Assembly: GCA_964611185.1 (NCBI GenBank)
Contig: CAZSXE010000005.1
Coordinates: 16,780 to 80,779, forward strand
Direction of reading: 5' to 3'
DNA length: 64,000 nt
Source of the DNA: CAAGNP01 sp964611185
Lineage (GTDB): Bacteria > Bacteroidota > Bacteroidia > Bacteroidales > UBA932
The number at the start of each line of letters is the position of its first letter. Within the stretch, counting starts at the first letter, position 1. Of this stretch, positions 62,272-64,000 are shown in pieces. The notes under the pieces were generated by a model, which was given only the letters and a program-made list of their open reading frames with translations, ran no database searches and was not told the origin of the DNA. Made by a program: the position numbers and the translations under genes.

Positions 62272-63111
62272 ATGAAAAAAATATTGACAATACTCACTCT
62301 CATCATTACCCTTTTCTCCTGTAAAGATAAAGATGATGCCCATAAAATCGTAATCTTTCACGCCGGAAGTTTATCCATACCGATGAAAGAAGCGGCAGAC
62401 GAATACAAGAAACTTCACCCCGAAATTATATTCGAACTCGAAGCAGCAGGCAGCATCGACTGTGCCAGGAAAATCACCGAATTGGGAAGGATGTGCGACA
62501 TATTGGCCTCGGCAGATTACACTGTGATAGATAAAATGCTAATCCCCGAATATGCCACAGAGAATATCCCCTTCGCTACCAATGAAATGGCCATCGTTTA
62601 TACCCATAATTCGCGCTACGCCAATGAGATCAATCAATCCAACTGGTACGAGATTCTACAACGCCCCGATGTATATTACGGCCGTTCCGACCCAAATTCC
62701 GACCCCTGCGGTTATAGAACCATCCTCACTCTCAAACTCTCCGAGAAATATTACGGCAGCCACTTCCCCATAGAAGAGATATTAAAAAAAGACACCCGCT
62801 TCATCCGCCCCAAGGAGGTGGATTTACTCTCATTGCTCGAGAGCAAAGCCCTCGATTACATATTCCTCTACAAATCCGTAGCAGAGCAGCACCACCTACC
62901 ATATCTGACCCTTCCCCCCGAAATCAACCTCGGTAGTGAAACTCTGAAAGACCTCTATGCCAGCGTAGAGGTCAAAGTTCGCGGTTCCAAACCGGGGGAC
63001 ACTCTCATAATTACGGGTACCCCCATGACTTACAGCCTTACTATACCCACAAAGGCCGAACACCGGAAAAATGCAGAAAAATTTGTAAAATTTCTAATAG
63101 AAGAAAAATAA
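62272..63111 (+). CDS. wtpA: Tungstate/molybdate-binding lipoprotein WtpA
   Basis: Periplasmic substrate-binding component of an ABC importer, highly selective for tungstate over molybdate in known homologues. 279 residues; lipobox TLFSC (C17). Family signatures: VIFHAGSLSIPMKEA near the start, EAAGSIDCARKITELGRMCDI, and the diagnostic GRSDPNSDPCGYRTIL (about 143). The permease (wtpB) and ATPase (wtpC) do not follow; the stop abuts that of moaA on the opposite strand. Confidence 0.9.
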   Translation: MKKILTILTLIITLFSCKDKDDAHKIVIFHAGSLSIPMKEAADEYKKLHPEIIFELEAAGSIDCARKITELGRMCDILASADYTVIDKMLIPEYATENIPFATNEMAIVYTHNSRYANEINQSNWYEILQRPDVYYGRSDPNSDPCGYRTILTLKLSEKYYGSHFPIEEILKKDTRFIRPKEVDLLSLLESKALDYIFLYKSVAEQHHLPYLTLPPEINLGSETLKDLYASVEVKVRGSKPGDTLIITGTPMTYSLTIPTKAEHRKNAEKFVKFLIEEK

Positions 63112-63930
63112 TTACCCCCCGATATTATAAAAAGAATCGACAGTATTAACGAGGCCGTGCTCCGGCTTGGAAGAGATGACCATTCGAAGAGCCTCCTCGC
63201 AGCCATATTTACGAATATTAAAAGCCATATTGGAGAAAAGACAAGGTTTCAAATCTCCGGTAGAAGTGAGTCTTATACGGTTGCAGCGCGGGCAATCCCC
63301 CCCATTTCCCCCTATTACTTTTGAAAACTCCCCTTCAGAAAGATTCATATATTTAATAAACCTAAGCTCTAAATTTTCCCTTTCTGCATACTCTTTAAGC
63401 CCCTCTGTCTGCTGATTATACTTTCGCGCCATCTCCCCTCTGAACCACACACAATTCAGTTTTATCCGACCATCAAAACCGACACCCTTAGCAGCCGATA
63501 TCCCATCCAAAACCCTCTTAAGAGAGCCTCCACGCGAAATATCGCAATACACCTGAGGATCCATAGTATCCAAAGAGACATTCAGCCTGTGCAGTCCTGC
63601 ATCCTTTAGCTCGCGAGCCATCTCCCCGAGAAGCTGCCCATTAGTAGTAAGAGCCAAATCCTCAACTCCGTCAATAGAAGCGATACGCTCAATCAGAGAA
63701 GAAATCCCCTTCCTCACAAGAGGCTCCCCACCTGTCAATCTTACCTTATTAATCCCCTGAGAGACAGCATATCGTGTAAAATCCACTATCTCGTCGTACG
63801 ACAATATATCCTTATGCCGCACCAAAGGCACCCCCTCCGGCGGCATACAATAAACACATCTGAGATTGCATCTATCAGTTACAGATATTCTTAAATATGT
63901 AATTTTTCTTCCGAAACGATCCGTGAGCAT
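63112..63930 (-). CDS. moaA: GTP 3',8-cyclase MoaA, shortened form
   Basis: Radical SAM enzyme for the first step of molybdopterin/tungstopterin synthesis. N-terminal cluster CNLRCVYC with GGEPL; C-terminal cluster CPRCNRIRLTSTGDLKPC; the C-terminal Gly-Gly (NIGG) is kept. At 272 residues it is about 55-60 shorter than typical MoaA (about 325-340). The shortening falls between the KYMNLSEGEF part and the C-terminal cluster, where an arm of the barrel normally lies. Conserved GTP and SAM residues appear intact. Confidence 0.9.
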   Translation of the reverse strand: MLTDRFGRKITYLRISVTDRCNLRCVYCMPPEGVPLVRHKDILSYDEIVDFTRYAVSQGINKVRLTGGEPLVRKGISSLIERIASIDGVEDLALTTNGQLLGEMARELKDAGLHRLNVSLDTMDPQVYCDISRGGSLKRVLDGISAAKGVGFDGRIKLNCVWFRGEMARKYNQQTEGLKEYAERENLELRFIKYMNLSEGEFSKVIGGNGGDCPRCNRIRLTSTGDLKPCLFSNMAFNIRKYGCEEALRMVISSKPEHGLVNTVDSFYNIGG

Positions 63931-63942
63931 ACTCTTAAAATT

Positions 63943-64000
63943 TTACAATAAAATCAGCTCCACCCTCTCCCCTTTCTTTATTTCGGTTACACCAATGGGA
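63943..64000 (-). CDS. moeA: C-terminus of probable molybdopterin molybdenumtransferase MoeA (rest outside window)
   Basis: Eighteen visible codons end in a TAA at 63943-63945 and read PIGVTEIKKGERVELILL, which resembles domain IV of MoeA (GVTEIKKGE...V.L). Immediately upstream of moaA on the same strand (12-base gap), where pterin-metal insertion genes are expected. Too short to be certain. Confidence 0.5.
   Translation of the reverse strand, partial: PIGVTEIKKGERVELILL

Overview
The window reads as a chromosomal segment of an anaerobic member of the Bacteroidota, most likely order Bacteroidales. The signs are the promoter grammar (a TTTG or TTG element about 20 bases before TAnnTTTG, seen upstream of many genes here), the near absence of Shine-Dalgarno sequences, family-specific genes (DUF4199, the 53-residue DUF4295 ribosomal protein, a 445-residue signal peptidase, a Rho with a long charged N-terminal extension, a TPR-type hybrid two-component sensor, BspA-like surface lipoproteins) and a tungsten aldehyde:ferredoxin oxidoreductase module. 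The base composition is AT-rich.

Positions 1-30,000 are mostly housekeeping: pheT (cut by the window edge) and ftsY; a GT2 glycosyltransferase with a DUF4199 membrane protein; the thrS-infC-rpmI-rplT-lepB translation operon, in which infC appears to start at AUC behind a full AGGAGG; rpmB-rpmG-DUF4295; bactofilin; lpdA; secA; a DUF1573-unknown-meaB-metal exporter operon; an M16 protease; a 2[4Fe-4S] ferredoxin; a fused and degenerate TPR receptor beside rho; and ridA with lptD. Positions 30,000-47,500 continue with a cell wall amidase and MlaD-like protein, dnaA, two peptidases, rpe, birA, rsfS-ftsH-cdsA-psd-M20-pyrF, tig-clpP-clpX, tpiA-prmA and tRNA-Leu(UAG).

Positions 47,500-49,100 form a gene-poor repeat field. 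It holds three copies of a palindromic element whose stems change in compensating pairs, several other direct repeats and a broken coding fragment. Next come a divergent small membrane protein/LytTR regulator pair and a permuted papain-like hydrolase. At 51,500-56,800 lies a self-contained cassette: a TPR-type hybrid sensor/AraC regulator, a direct repeat that looks like its operator, a promoter, two short peptides and a surface lipoprotein with leucine-rich repeats, closed by a terminator. I regard this cassette and the covarying repeats as the best candidates for something undescribed.

Positions 56,900-64,000 hold an IS3 remnant, a Stealth-type capsule phosphotransferase, and a tungsten/molybdenum cofactor module: a tungsten aldehyde:ferredoxin oxidoreductase read divergently from thiF-like and thiS/moaD-like genes, a novel lipoprotein, the tungstate-binding protein WtpA, then on the other strand a shortened MoaA and the last codons of a probable moeA. 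The likely logic is tungstate capture, pterin and sulfur-carrier chemistry, metal insertion and use of the cofactor by the oxidoreductase.

All calls are from reading the sequence; no searches or structure predictions were run.
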